64,000 bases of DNA from Clostridiales bacterium (GTDB lineage Bacteria > Bacillota > Clostridia > Oscillospirales > Oscillospiraceae). Shown piece by piece: positions 48,490 through 57,847 of the stretch (position 1 is the first letter of the stretch; every line of letters starts with the position of its first letter). The stretch lies in the NCBI GenBank assembly GCA_021201475.1, contig JAJQEV010000120.1, positions 1 to 64,000 on the forward strand. The letters run 5' to 3'. The position numbers were made by a program, and so were the translations under genes. Below the pieces are notes generated by a model, which saw only the letters and a program-made list of their open reading frames with translations, had not been told where the DNA came from and made no database searches.

Positions 48490-49385
48490 AAACTGGCCTC
48501 CGCAACCCTGTGCTGAGTCTTTTCAGCTTTTGGCAGGCTGTCTTTTAAGGCAGAGAGTTGGTCAAGAACCGATTCCCGCTTACCGGCGAGATCGCTTTCC
48601 GCCACCACCTCGGCCTTTTCCGCGATGAAGTCATAGCCAACAGCGGTGCGGCTGCGCCGTCCTTTGCCTGCATCCTCCAGGATGGTTTCACGGGCTTCCA
48701 GCATGGACATCTCCGGGTTATCCAGCTGTCCGCCGTCCACCTCACGGAAGTTCTTATCATACAGGGTATAATCCCAGCCATCTTCGCAGGACTGGAGCGT
48801 GAGATAGTGGCTGCTTCCCAGCCGCCATCCGGCGCTTTCCCTCATGGGGTCGATTTCCGGCTCCGGGCGGCAGGTTCCGCCGCCGCGCTCCAGCATTTCC
48901 GCAAGCTGGCAGATATGCAGGCACTCCCCGTTGAGGTACAAATGATAGTCGTCGATGTATTCGCACTTTGCGGAGAAACGGCGGTCAGGATAGATCATCT
49001 CCACCGTGCCGCCATTGGGAACACGAAAGCGCTCCTGATAATCGACGGTGATGAAACGGACATCATCGTTGGGCAGCGTCTCCGGCTCCATCATTCTGCG
49101 GCGGCGAACGCCGGAAGCCCTGAACTTCTCCAGGGAATTGATAGAAACCCGCGCCGCTGGCTGTCCACCCATCCCGGCCTCCTCCATTGCCAGCACCCGC
49201 GCCGCAGTCATTGGGCTGCGGATGGGGCTGCGCTGCACATCCTCCGCAGAAATTTCCCCGCCAAAGGACTGTACCGGATTGTCGGAAAGAAAAGCGGTGT
49301 AGGCATAGCCCGTTGCCGTCTCTTTCATATGAAGAAAGTCCGTCTCCCCAATCAGAAAAACGGCCTCCTGTCTGGTATCGCTCAT
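48486..49385 (-). CDS. ICE polyvalent-domain protein of unknown function
   Basis: A 299-residue protein overlapping the topB stop by four bases (ATGA). The middle (VRFITVDYQERFRVPNGGTVEMIYPDRRFSAKCEYIDDYHLYLNGECLHICQLAEMLERGG) and the WRLGSSHYLTLQSCEDGWDYTLYDKNFREVDGGQLDNPEMSMLEARETIL segment are LPD/DUF4316-type domains seen in large polyvalent proteins of mobile elements. The end has the short motif ESVLDQLSALKDSLPK, parallel to RPSVLEQLKELRESR in a neighbour. It likely works with TopB or the giant methylase-helicase in DNA processing. Confidence 0.7.
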   Translation of the reverse strand: MSDTRQEAVFLIGETDFLHMKETATGYAYTAFLSDNPVQSFGGEISAEDVQRSPIRSPMTAARVLAMEEAGMGGQPAARVSINSLEKFRASGVRRRRMMEPETLPNDDVRFITVDYQERFRVPNGGTVEMIYPDRRFSAKCEYIDDYHLYLNGECLHICQLAEMLERGGGTCRPEPEIDPMRESAGWRLGSSHYLTLQSCEDGWDYTLYDKNFREVDGGQLDNPEMSMLEARETILEDAGKGRRSRTAVGYDFIAEKAEVVAESDLAGKRESVLDQLSALKDSLPKAEKTQHRVAEASL

Positions 49386-51457
49386 TTCGTCTTGCCTCCC
49401 TTATCAAACTCCATTGTAAATTTTGCCCGCCCGTCTGCCTCAGTGGAGAGAAGCAGTGAGGCATTATAGGTCTTGCCGGTTCTCTGGCTCTTGCAGTCCT
49501 TTAACCGGACGCGGCCATCGCGCACCAGCTTTTTCGCGATCTGCGCTGTCATGTGCTTGCCGATCTTCTGGAAATAGGCATTGTCCTTCCAGAGAACAAA
49601 GCGGCACTCCCTGTTGGCACAGAACCAGCCCTTTTCACGCTCCACAACCTCGGCCCCGCAGTGGGGGCAGTTCCCGATCACTTTCACATTCGACATCAGC
49701 GTATCTGCTCCTTTCACAACTTCGTAGGTGTTCACCATGGTTTCCATCATGCCGGAGATCTCCTGCATAAATTCTTCTGCCGGGTAAAGGCCCTTTTCGA
49801 TCTGCATCAGCTTTTCCTCCCAATCCGCTGTCATGGACGGGGACTGAATTTGTTCCGGCGTCACCGTAATTAGGGCTTTTCCCTTATCCGTGGGGATCAG
49901 GCTTTTCACCTTGCCGCTGCCTTTGCGCTCCAGAAAACCCTTTTGTACGAGCTTTTCAATGGTCGCCGCGCGGGTGGCCGGGGTGCCGATGCCTTTGCGC
50001 TCAGCCTCATCCGGGAACTCGTCTGCGCTGGCGGTCTCCATGGCCTGCAACAGCAAATCCTCCGTAAAATGCTTCGGAGGGGTCGTCTTGCCCTCCTTCA
50101 TATCCACAGAGGCAAGCGGGAGAACAGTGCCTTCGGCCAGCTCCGGCAGCGCCGCGGCCTCTTTACTTTTATCCTCAAAAAAGTGCTTCTGCACGGCTTT
50201 CCAGCCTTCCTGCAAAACAGTCTTGCCTTTAGCTGTGAACACCTGACCGGCACATTCCAGCTCCAGCGTAGTCTCCGCATACCGATACGGTTCCCCAACT
50301 GCACAGAGCAGACGGGCGGTGATCAGTTGCAATACGGCAAATTCGCCCTTCGGCAACTCTGTAAAATTACAATGCTGCAATTCCTTTGTGGGGATAATGG
50401 CGTGGTGGTCAGAAACCTTTGTGCTGTCAATCACCTGTGCTGCATGAACAGGTGGAGCTTCGTTCAATCCAAATGCAATGCTGACCTTCTCCACCAGTCT
50501 CGGCAGCATCCCGGCCATATCATCCGTCAAATAGCGGCTGTCTGTGCGGGGGTAAGTACAGAGCTTCTTTTCATACAGAGACTGCGTATAGTCCAGCGTC
50601 TGCTGTGCTGTAAATCCCAGCAGCCTATTGGCATCCCGCTGGAGGGAAGTCAGGTCATAGAGGGCAGGAGCCTTTTCCTGTTTCTCTTTTCGCTCCACAG
50701 CCTTCACTTTTGTTTCCATCTCCTTTTTGCAGGCGTCGCGCAGGGCAATCGCTTCGGATTTCTTCTTGAAACGGTCACTTGCGGCCTCACATCCATCGGC
50801 CAGCAGCCGTACTGTATAAAACGGCTCCGGCACAAAGGCGGCAATAGCAGCCTCCCGGTCAACGGTCATGCCAAGGGTCGGGGTCATGACACGGCCAACA
50901 TTCAGAGTCTGACGATACAGGCAGGAAAAAAGCCGGGTCGCGTTGATGCCGACGATCCAGTCGGCGCGCTCCCGGCAAAGGGCTGCTTCATAAAGACTGT
51001 CATATTCAGTTCCCGGCCTCAGACCAGCGAAGCCCTCCCGAATAGCGCTGTCCTCCATACTGGAAATCCAGAGCCGTTCAATGGGCTTACTGCATTTACA
51101 CTGGTGATAGACCAGACGAAAAATCAGCTCACCCTCGCGGCCAGCGTCACAAGCATTTACAGTGCTGGAGACATCATCCCGAAACATCAGGTCTTTCAGG
51201 ATGGAAAACTGCTTCTTTGTGGAACCAGACACCCGATACTGCCAGCGATCCGGCAGGATGGGCAAATCCTCTTTGCGCCATTTTGCGTATTTCTCATCAT
51301 AGGCTTCCGGTTGTGCCAGCTCTACCAGATGCCCGACGCACCAGCTGACCACATAGCCGCCGCCCTCCAGATAGCCGTCACAGCGCTTCGTCGCGCCCAG
51401 CACCTTTGCGATGCTCTGTCCAACGGAAGGCTTCTCGCAAATCACTAACTTACTCAA
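49382..51457 (-). CDS. topB: DNA topoisomerase III (TopB-like)
   Basis: A 691-residue type IA topoisomerase starting at a TTG (51457) with AAGGAG nine bases upstream. The TOPRIM domain is at the N-terminus (LVICEKPSVGQSIAKVLGA...ACDAGREGELIFRL, acidic metal site). NVGRVMTPTLGM, the catalytic tyrosine motif TYPRTDSRYL, SDHHAIIPT and GIGTPATRAATIEKLV follow. The end carries a zinc-ribbon-like piece (CPHCGAEVVEREKGWFCANRECRF). TopB of ICEs relieves strand links during transfer. Length is usual. It begins the DNA-processing block after the secretion genes. Confidence 0.95.
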   Translation of the reverse strand: MSKLVICEKPSVGQSIAKVLGATKRCDGYLEGGGYVVSWCVGHLVELAQPEAYDEKYAKWRKEDLPILPDRWQYRVSGSTKKQFSILKDLMFRDDVSSTVNACDAGREGELIFRLVYHQCKCSKPIERLWISSMEDSAIREGFAGLRPGTEYDSLYEAALCRERADWIVGINATRLFSCLYRQTLNVGRVMTPTLGMTVDREAAIAAFVPEPFYTVRLLADGCEAASDRFKKKSEAIALRDACKKEMETKVKAVERKEKQEKAPALYDLTSLQRDANRLLGFTAQQTLDYTQSLYEKKLCTYPRTDSRYLTDDMAGMLPRLVEKVSIAFGLNEAPPVHAAQVIDSTKVSDHHAIIPTKELQHCNFTELPKGEFAVLQLITARLLCAVGEPYRYAETTLELECAGQVFTAKGKTVLQEGWKAVQKHFFEDKSKEAAALPELAEGTVLPLASVDMKEGKTTPPKHFTEDLLLQAMETASADEFPDEAERKGIGTPATRAATIEKLVQKGFLERKGSGKVKSLIPTDKGKALITVTPEQIQSPSMTADWEEKLMQIEKGLYPAEEFMQEISGMMETMVNTYEVVKGADTLMSNVKVIGNCPHCGAEVVEREKGWFCANRECRFVLWKDNAYFQKIGKHMTAQIAKKLVRDGRVRLKDCKSQRTGKTYNASLLLSTEADGRAKFTMEFDKGGKTK

Positions 51458-51539
51458 ACAATCATGCTCCTTTCCATGCTGGCGATGGTGCCAGGAGCGG
51501 CAAAACGCCGCCCCTGACGTAGCCCATCTCCGTTATCAA

Positions 51540-52715
51540 TCAGACCGGCTCGTCATCTGTATAGCCGTCGTCATAGTCCTCACTATCCGCGCCGAGTTCC
51601 TCATCCTCCGGCAGAACGTACTCGTCGTCATCATCCCTGTAGTCGGCGTCCGGGTCCGGGCGCTCCTCGGTTTTCTGCTTCTTCTTTGTCTGCATGAAGA
51701 AGTATGCGCCGCCGCCACCGACCAGGAGCAGCACCACGAACACCAGCGGAAGCATACTGGAAGAACTCTTTTCCTCGTCCTCCGTGTCGGTGCTTTCATC
51801 GGCTTCTGCATCAGCGTCATCCGTATCCTCGGTTTCCTCTGCATCAGATGTGGTAGAAGTGTCAGCAAAATCCTCATCGGTATTGGTCACACCATCCGTA
51901 GACGTGTATTCCGCAGCCTCATCCTCATCCATCAGCGCCAGCAAATCCGCCTCATCCACAAGGTTCAGGAAGTAGACGTTTTCGTCTCCATCGTCGTCCC
52001 GGTCGATAATCAGGTAAAAAGTATTGCCGTCCTTGCTTTGCAGCGTGATGAACTGCTGACCGGCCTCCGTAGTGGAGCCAATGTCGTCCACCAGCGTCAG
52101 GTTCCCGTCCGGGGTCAGGCCGTCCGAAGTTGTGTCATCTGTGGTATCCATGCCGAGCATCATCATATACAGAAGCAGCGTCAGCATATCAGAGTCCAGC
52201 GATTCCTCACTGTCCGATTCAATCGTGGCTGTCCCTTCGGATACATCCAGATAGTCCCCGTAGACATAGCCGGTCATTTCCGGGACAACGATCTCATACC
52301 AGTTTCCATCCTGTCCGATGACCTCCACCTCAGTGCCGTTCAGTAGTTTGCCAAGGATAGAATAGTCCGTCCCAGCGCCGGAGCGCAGGTTCAGCCAGGA
52401 GTTGACATTCACCACCGTGCCGGTGCCGATCACCTCGGTATCATCCTCGGAAGTCTCCTCATCGGTATCTGCCTCGCTGTCCGTGCTGTCAGCAGGGAGC
52501 GTCCAGGTCATGCCTCCGTAAGTAATGGTGTAGGAGCCATCATCGGCAATGGTGACTTCCACAGAAGATGCGTCAGTCGTCTCCACATCTTCCGTGGTTT
52601 CCTCGGTTTCCGTTACGTCCTCATCATCTGTCTGCGCTGCCAGACAGGTGGTCGTCATGGTGCCAAACACCATGATCCCGGCGAGCAGCGCCGCCATCAT
52701 CCGCTTAATCCTCAT
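51540..52715 (-). CDS. Secreted/membrane DUF4366-like protein with SH3 domain
   Basis: A 391-residue protein with a signal peptide (MRIKRMMAALLAGIMVFGTMTTTCLAA), an acidic threonine-rich stretch, an SH3b domain (VNVNSWLNLRSGAGTDYSILGKLLNGTEVEVIGQDGNWYEI...GYVYGDYL) and a DUF4366-type region (LTLVDDIGSTTEAGQQFITLQSKDGNTFYLIIDRDDDGDENVYFLNLVDEADLLALM). A single C-terminal membrane segment (SSSMLPLVFVVLLLVGGGGAYFFM) is followed by an acidic cytoplasmic tail. It sits outside the cell, probably contacting the wall or the secretion channel. GGAGG lies nine bases before the ATG, which overlaps the DUF4315 gene. Confidence 0.88.
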   Translation of the reverse strand: MRIKRMMAALLAGIMVFGTMTTTCLAAQTDDEDVTETEETTEDVETTDASSVEVTIADDGSYTITYGGMTWTLPADSTDSEADTDEETSEDDTEVIGTGTVVNVNSWLNLRSGAGTDYSILGKLLNGTEVEVIGQDGNWYEIVVPEMTGYVYGDYLDVSEGTATIESDSEESLDSDMLTLLLYMMMLGMDTTDDTTSDGLTPDGNLTLVDDIGSTTEAGQQFITLQSKDGNTFYLIIDRDDDGDENVYFLNLVDEADLLALMDEDEAAEYTSTDGVTNTDEDFADTSTTSDAEETEDTDDADAEADESTDTEDEEKSSSSMLPLVFVVLLLVGGGGAYFFMQTKKKQKTEERPDPDADYRDDDDEYVLPEDEELGADSEDYDDGYTDDEPV

Positions 52716-52947
52716 GCTGAACGTCCTCCTTCATCGAAAGAATATTACCCGGTGCGTCGTGTACCATGCGAAGCAGCTCACCCAGCTGTTCCGGGGACAG
52801 CTTTGCGGCGTGAACCATCTCATGGATGTCCACGTTTTCCTGCTCATGGTACTTTTTGTCCAGTTCCTTATAACGGGCGTCCCATTCATCCCGCTTCTGG
52901 CGCGCCTTTTCACGCTCCGCGCCGATTTTGTCGAGTTTTGCACTCAT
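52705..52947 (-). CDS. DUF4315 protein
   Basis: An 80-residue protein, MSAKLDKIGAEREKARQKRDEWDARYKELDKKYHEQENVDIHEMVHAAKLSPEQLGELLRMVHDAP, a coiled coil followed by the conserved I..MV....LSPEQL..LL motif of DUF4315. The ATG at 52947 has GGAGG nine bases upstream. It lies in its usual place between the NlpC/P60 hydrolase and the DUF4366 protein. Probably a small structural partner in the secretion apparatus; activity unknown. Confidence 0.9.
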   Translation of the reverse strand: MSAKLDKIGAEREKARQKRDEWDARYKELDKKYHEQENVDIHEMVHAAKLSPEQLGELLRMVHDAPGNILSMKEDVQHED

Positions 52948-52981
52948 AAAAGATAACCTCCAATCTGTATGGTGCTGCCGG

Positions 52982-55036
52982 TTACATACCGGGCAGGCGT
53001 CCATACGCTAAAAAGTGACTTTGCCAATAGCTCGTGTTGATGCTGGTGTACTGGATGGGGTCCCCGCAGTGGATCATCATCCCGTTGCCAACGTAGATAC
53101 CCACATGAGAGGCCCCGCTGGTGTTGTACGTCCCCTGGAAAAAGATCAGATCGCCCGGCTGTGCATCCGAAGCGGAGACAACCGTGCAGAGATTTAACAG
53201 ACCGTTCGCGGTCTGCCGTCCCACACTCCATCCATTCCCGCAGTTATTGATGACCCAGCTGACGAAGCCAGAGCAGTCGAAGCTGGTACTCGGTGAGCTG
53301 CCGCCCCACACATAGGGGTAGCCGAGATATTTTTCGGCCTCCGCGATCATGTTGGCGAACGCCTCATCGCTCAATGCTTCCGAAGGAATGGTGTAAGTGG
53401 TGTAATCGGTACTGTAATAAAGGGAGACATAGCTGGAGTCCGCAAACAAGTCCGGGCGGTTTCCCAGCGTGGACATATACAGAGAATACCGTTCCAGCTG
53501 TTCCTCGCTCATAACGTACACCGGCACATGGGAGAGGTTGAAATTTTCCAGCGTCACAGTGCAGATGTAGTAGGTGTACGGCACCTGCACTTCGTACTCA
53601 TATTCCTCCTCAACCTCATATTCGTACTCCTCGCCGGTTTCCGGGTCAGTTCCCGTCTCCGTGACCGTCCGTGTTCCTGTGCGCGTCTCCGTCCTGTACC
53701 GTGTCTCGGTGGTCACAGTCTCCGTCAGGGTGTACTGCTCATCAAACAGCATCTGGATGATGTCCTGCACTTCGTCGATTGTCCAGGCGTTGCCGTCCAT
53801 CAGGGCGGTGATCGCAGAGATCAGCACATAGGCATCATGCTCGATGTCGTCCAGCTCATAGATATACTCGTCATAGTCGTGGGTGCTTTCATAGTTGTCC
53901 AGATAATCCTGAAGCTCCTGTTCCAGCGCACAGTATTGTGCCTCTGCCGCCAGCATATCGGCGTCCTCGCTGGGGTAGGTGCTGGAAGCGACGGTGGTCG
54001 CGGCTCCCTGAAACATGGCTGTGCATGAGGAGAACATCCCCATGATGACCAGAATCAGCAGAAGAAGAATCCCACCGATAATCAGGAAGTGGCTGTTCTC
54101 TGATACGAACGCGCCGATTTTTTCCACCACCGTGCCGGTTTCTTTTGCCGCCTCCTGTGCGCCCTTTGCCGTAGCGGTGGTATGGGTCGCGGTGCCTCCG
54201 GCAGCTTTTGCGGCGGCGTACTCCTTTTTGATGGCCTGTTTCTGCTTCCAGCGGGAGATCAGGTTCGACGCTGCCTCCGGGTTATCCGCCAATGACTGCT
54301 GATAGAGCGCGTTGATATTGGCCTTATCCGCTCTGCCTTCCAGCTTTGCCGCCTTGTCATAGGCTTTCAGCTTGCGGCTGTAAGAAGCGTCACTGAGAAC
54401 ATGGCCGGTAGTTTCCACCGCCTCCTCACTCTGGTGCGCCGCCTGAACGCCCACATTATCGTCCTCACCCTCGGCAATCTGCCGGTGGATGGTGCCGGAA
54501 ACAGAATCTGTGACTGCACGGGTGGCGATGTGGCTCCCCCGACTGGCGGGGGACACCACCTCCTTTGCGTCAGCATCGAAGCGGAGCCGGTCTTTCACAG
54601 TTTTTGTAGCCGTGGATTCCGTTCTCAGCTTGCTTTTGGGAGTAGTCGCAGACCTCGCTGCTGTATCTGCACTTCGGGGTGAAGTGCCTTTTGCCGCCGC
54701 GCCCCTCGGTGCTTCACCGGTCGCCGTTGTGCTGCGGGATGCCGTCCCCCTCGCTGCTTCACCTTTCGCCTCTGTGCGGCGGGCAGTAGCACCCTGGGAT
54801 TTTGCGCCGCGCGATGCGGCGCCTTTTGCCTCTGCACCATGCGATGCAGTGCCGTCTACTGGCTCCTCACGCGCCGCAGAGTCGCGCAGTTTCGATTTTT
54901 CTTTCTCTGTCCGCAGCTTTGATTTCGCTTTGTCTGCCTTATCCGCAGCCCGCTCTGCTTTGTGCGCAGCCTTTCCGACTGCGCTGTTATCCAGCTCATC
55001 CTCTGTAAACCGAAGCCGCGTCGTCTTACTTTTCAT
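52982..55036 (-). CDS. Conjugation peptidoglycan hydrolase (NlpC/P60)
   Basis: A 684-residue protein starting MKSKTTRLRFTEDELDNSAVGKAAHKAERAADKA (ATG at 55036). The N-terminal half is basic and alanine-rich with degenerate repeats (GEAARGTASRS, GEAPRGAAAKG, GATARRTEAKG). One membrane segment (HFLIIGGILLLLILVIMGMFSSCTAMFQ) precedes an extracellular part. The last ~120 residues are an NlpC/P60 domain with catalytic FDCSGFVSWVI near residue 588 and ASHVGIYVGNGMMIHC. It opens the wall for the transfer channel, a VirB1-like role. Its start overlaps the virB4 stop by 11 bases. Confidence 0.92.
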   Translation of the reverse strand: MKSKTTRLRFTEDELDNSAVGKAAHKAERAADKADKAKSKLRTEKEKSKLRDSAAREEPVDGTASHGAEAKGAASRGAKSQGATARRTEAKGEAARGTASRSTTATGEAPRGAAAKGTSPRSADTAARSATTPKSKLRTESTATKTVKDRLRFDADAKEVVSPASRGSHIATRAVTDSVSGTIHRQIAEGEDDNVGVQAAHQSEEAVETTGHVLSDASYSRKLKAYDKAAKLEGRADKANINALYQQSLADNPEAASNLISRWKQKQAIKKEYAAAKAAGGTATHTTATAKGAQEAAKETGTVVEKIGAFVSENSHFLIIGGILLLLILVIMGMFSSCTAMFQGAATTVASSTYPSEDADMLAAEAQYCALEQELQDYLDNYESTHDYDEYIYELDDIEHDAYVLISAITALMDGNAWTIDEVQDIIQMLFDEQYTLTETVTTETRYRTETRTGTRTVTETGTDPETGEEYEYEVEEEYEYEVQVPYTYYICTVTLENFNLSHVPVYVMSEEQLERYSLYMSTLGNRPDLFADSSYVSLYYSTDYTTYTIPSEALSDEAFANMIAEAEKYLGYPYVWGGSSPSTSFDCSGFVSWVINNCGNGWSVGRQTANGLLNLCTVVSASDAQPGDLIFFQGTYNTSGASHVGIYVGNGMMIHCGDPIQYTSINTSYWQSHFLAYGRLPGM

Positions 55037-57473
55037 TCTGTGACTCCCGTTCCACGATCTCACTCAGGCGGGTCGTCATAATGCTGTAAAGCTCCGTATC
55101 CTGCGGGAAGTGGTCAACGAAGGGCAAAATCACGTTGCCATAGAACAGCAGACCTTCGCCCTCGCCGGAATGGGTCACATAGGACAGCTGATGAGGTGAG
55201 ATGCCCAGCTGCTTCGCCAGTATCTGACGGTCGCCCGCAGCCTGGTTCAGCATGATGATGAAGTCGGAGTTTTCAAAGATATTCTCCACCTCACGGCTGG
55301 ACAAAAGGTCTTTGACGTTCTGCGTGATGCCGGTGGGGATGCCGCCCCACTTACGGAACCGCTTCCAAATCTCCACGCTGTAAGCAGCCGTCTGTTCCTC
55401 CTTCAGCAGAAGGTGGAACTCATCGACATAGTAGCGGGTGCTTTTCCCGGCGTTCCGGTTGGCCGTGACACGGCCCCACACCTGATCCTGAACAATGAGC
55501 ATCCCCAGCTTTTTCAGCTGCTTGCCCAGCTCCTTAATGTCATAGCAGACGAACCGGTTCTGGATGTCCACGTTGGTGTGGTGATTGAACAGGTTCAGAG
55601 AGCCTTTGACGTAGATTTCAAGAGCGGTGGCCACATGATGCGCCTCTTTTTCCTCCTGTTTCAGCAGGGCGTTATAGAGGTCTTCCAGAATCGGCATATT
55701 CTCCGGGGTGGGGTTTTCAAAATAGGGCTGATAAATCTGATGGACACAACGGTCAATGACCGTTTTTTCTACCGGCAACAGGCCATCCTTGCCGCCGACA
55801 ACCAGCTCACAGAGCGACAGGATAAAATCACTCTTTAAGGCCAGCGGCGAATCCTCCTCCGAGTAGTTGTCGGTGATGTCCATGGGGTTAATATACTGTG
55901 TACTGGTGGGGCTTATCTTTACCACCTGCCCGTGCAGCCTCTGCACCAGCGCCGAATATTCGGCCTCCGGGTCACACACGATGATGTCATCATCCGACAC
56001 CAGAAAAGCGTTGGTGATTTCCCGCTTTGCGGAGAACGACTTGCCGGAACCAGGGGTGCCGAGGATCAGGCCATTGGGGTTTTTCAGGAGCTTCCTGTCC
56101 ACCATAATCAGGTTGTTGGACAGGGCGTTCAGGCCGTAGTAGATTGCTTCTTTCCCGTCCTGATACAGCTCCTGGGTCGTGAACGGTACGAAGATCGCCG
56201 TGGAGGAAGTGGTCAGCGCCCGCTGAATCTCGATCTGGTTCATCGCCAGCGGCAGGGAGGACATCAGCCCCTGTTCCTGCTGGAAATCCAGCCGCCGCAG
56301 GTTGCAGTTGTGCTTCTGGGCAATGGAACTGGCCTGGAACACGTTGTTCTCCAGCTCCTGGGGCGTCTTCCCGGTGTTCATCACCAAAAAAGTGATGAGG
56401 AACATCCGCTCATTCTGGCTCTGCAATTCTTTCAGCAGGTCTTTAGCGTCCTTGCCGTAGGTAGCCAGGTCAGAGGGAATGATGTCCATGTCGTATCCGG
56501 AACGGACAGCCTTTTTCTGTTCCTCGATCTTGCTGCGGTCAAGCTCCGTGATGGTGTGCTTGACGGTTTTAATGGCCTTATTCTGGTCAACAGACTGAAT
56601 GTGCAGCGTGACGATCTCGCTGGAATCCATCTCTAAGAGGTCTTTCAGCAGCTGGTCACTCAAATCCGAGGCCGTGATCGCCAGATAGCTCATCGCGCCG
56701 TACATATTCCCCATCTGGAAGGTGCGCCCGCCAGGGAAGGAGAAGGACGTGGGCGCGATAAAGTCCTTGACGGAAAGCCCGGACTTCACAAGCCAGTTCC
56801 AATCGAAATAGAACTTATCGCGGCTGCCCATGTGGAACATACTGTGCATGACACGCAAGCGCTCCTTGCCGTTTAACACCCTGGCCGAGACACCCAGCCG
56901 GTGGAAGTTGTTCAGCAAATCCGTCTGCACATGGTCAAGCCGGGGCTTTGCCTGCTTCATGGAATCCGCCTGGATACTGAAAGTCAGGTATTTGGTCTTC
57001 GTCAGACCGTTGTTGCCCTGTGCCAGCTGCTTGCGGAGCATCTGGCTGAACTCGCTGCGCACGTCGTCGAAGCCGTCGCGCATGGGCGGGATGCGGACGC
57101 TCTTTTCAAACTGCTCCACATCGGTGGACATATTCATAAAGGACAGCTCAAAGTGGATGGAGCTGTCAAAGAAATTCAGGAAGCCGCACCATTCCTCAAA
57201 GATCGCGGTCTTATCTTCCTGCTGGGCAAGCTGATAGTTGATGTCCTGATATTGAATGGTTTTCGAGTAATACCTGTCCCCGGTGCGGCAGATGCCGTCC
57301 GGAAACATCCGTTCAAAGGGGATGGACTGCTGCGCGGTGCGGGGAACGCCGTCATCACGGCGCGCCTTCTCAATGACCTGCTGAATTTTCTTCTGGTCAC
57401 TGCGGGAGAGGTTCTCCGGCACCTTAACGCTTTTGTCCTTTGCCGCCTTTTTTCTCATAGGAATTGAGAACAA
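55026..57473 (-). CDS. VirB4/TraE-like conjugation ATPase
   Basis: An 815-residue ATPase that powers the type IV secretion channel. It begins at a TTG (57473) with AGGAGG nine bases upstream; an inner ATG follows five codons later but lacks such a site. Walker A NGLILGTPGSGKSFSAKREI lies near residue 475, DDIIVCDPEAEYSALVQ follows, and the distal motifs RYYVDEFHLLL and ITQNVKDLLSSREVENIFENSDF are typical of VirB4. It overlaps the PrgI gene by 50 bases. Full length for the family. Confidence 0.94.
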   Translation of the reverse strand: MFSIPMRKKAAKDKSVKVPENLSRSDQKKIQQVIEKARRDDGVPRTAQQSIPFERMFPDGICRTGDRYYSKTIQYQDINYQLAQQEDKTAIFEEWCGFLNFFDSSIHFELSFMNMSTDVEQFEKSVRIPPMRDGFDDVRSEFSQMLRKQLAQGNNGLTKTKYLTFSIQADSMKQAKPRLDHVQTDLLNNFHRLGVSARVLNGKERLRVMHSMFHMGSRDKFYFDWNWLVKSGLSVKDFIAPTSFSFPGGRTFQMGNMYGAMSYLAITASDLSDQLLKDLLEMDSSEIVTLHIQSVDQNKAIKTVKHTITELDRSKIEEQKKAVRSGYDMDIIPSDLATYGKDAKDLLKELQSQNERMFLITFLVMNTGKTPQELENNVFQASSIAQKHNCNLRRLDFQQEQGLMSSLPLAMNQIEIQRALTTSSTAIFVPFTTQELYQDGKEAIYYGLNALSNNLIMVDRKLLKNPNGLILGTPGSGKSFSAKREITNAFLVSDDDIIVCDPEAEYSALVQRLHGQVVKISPTSTQYINPMDITDNYSEEDSPLALKSDFILSLCELVVGGKDGLLPVEKTVIDRCVHQIYQPYFENPTPENMPILEDLYNALLKQEEKEAHHVATALEIYVKGSLNLFNHHTNVDIQNRFVCYDIKELGKQLKKLGMLIVQDQVWGRVTANRNAGKSTRYYVDEFHLLLKEEQTAAYSVEIWKRFRKWGGIPTGITQNVKDLLSSREVENIFENSDFIIMLNQAAGDRQILAKQLGISPHQLSYVTHSGEGEGLLFYGNVILPFVDHFPQDTELYSIMTTRLSEIVERESQNEK

Positions 57474-57828
57474 TGCGCTGTACCTCCTGTTCTGCCTCCG
57501 CCTGCCGGATCAGAGCTGCATAGTAGTTATTGGTCTGATAAGGCCGGACTTTGGGGCGAATGAATTTTGCCTGAATGAACTGCTTTGCAATGACCTCCAG
57601 CGGCTGGCCGTCCTTCTCGTACATACCGAGGAAGAACAGCGGGAGCATGACGATCATCATGCCCATCACCGCCAGGGAGACATTGCCCAGCTGACGGAGC
57701 AGAAAAAAGGTCGGAACGCCGATCAGAGCGCCCGACCCGAAGCAGATAAGCTGCCGCTTCGTCAGGTTAAAAAAGATTTTGGATTTCACCCGCGTCAAAT
57801 CGCGCGGGACGGAAATATATGCTGCCAA
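57424..57828 (-). CDS. PrgI family membrane protein
   Basis: A 134-residue protein starting at a TTG (57828) with GGAGG eight bases upstream. MAAYISVPRDLTRVKSKIFFNLTKRQLICFGSGALIGVPTFFLLRQLGNVSLAVMGMMIVMLPLFFLGMYEKDGQPLE has the PrgI pattern and two membrane segments, with a soluble tail ending in lysines. PrgI is a VirB3-like part of the secretion channel and always precedes virB4, which it overlaps by 50 bases here. Confidence 0.92.
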   Translation of the reverse strand: MAAYISVPRDLTRVKSKIFFNLTKRQLICFGSGALIGVPTFFLLRQLGNVSLAVMGMMIVMLPLFFLGMYEKDGQPLEVIAKQFIQAKFIRPKVRPYQTNNYYAALIRQAEAEQEVQRIVLNSYEKKGGKGQKR

Positions 57829-57847
57829 TCGTAAAACCTCCTTCTTA

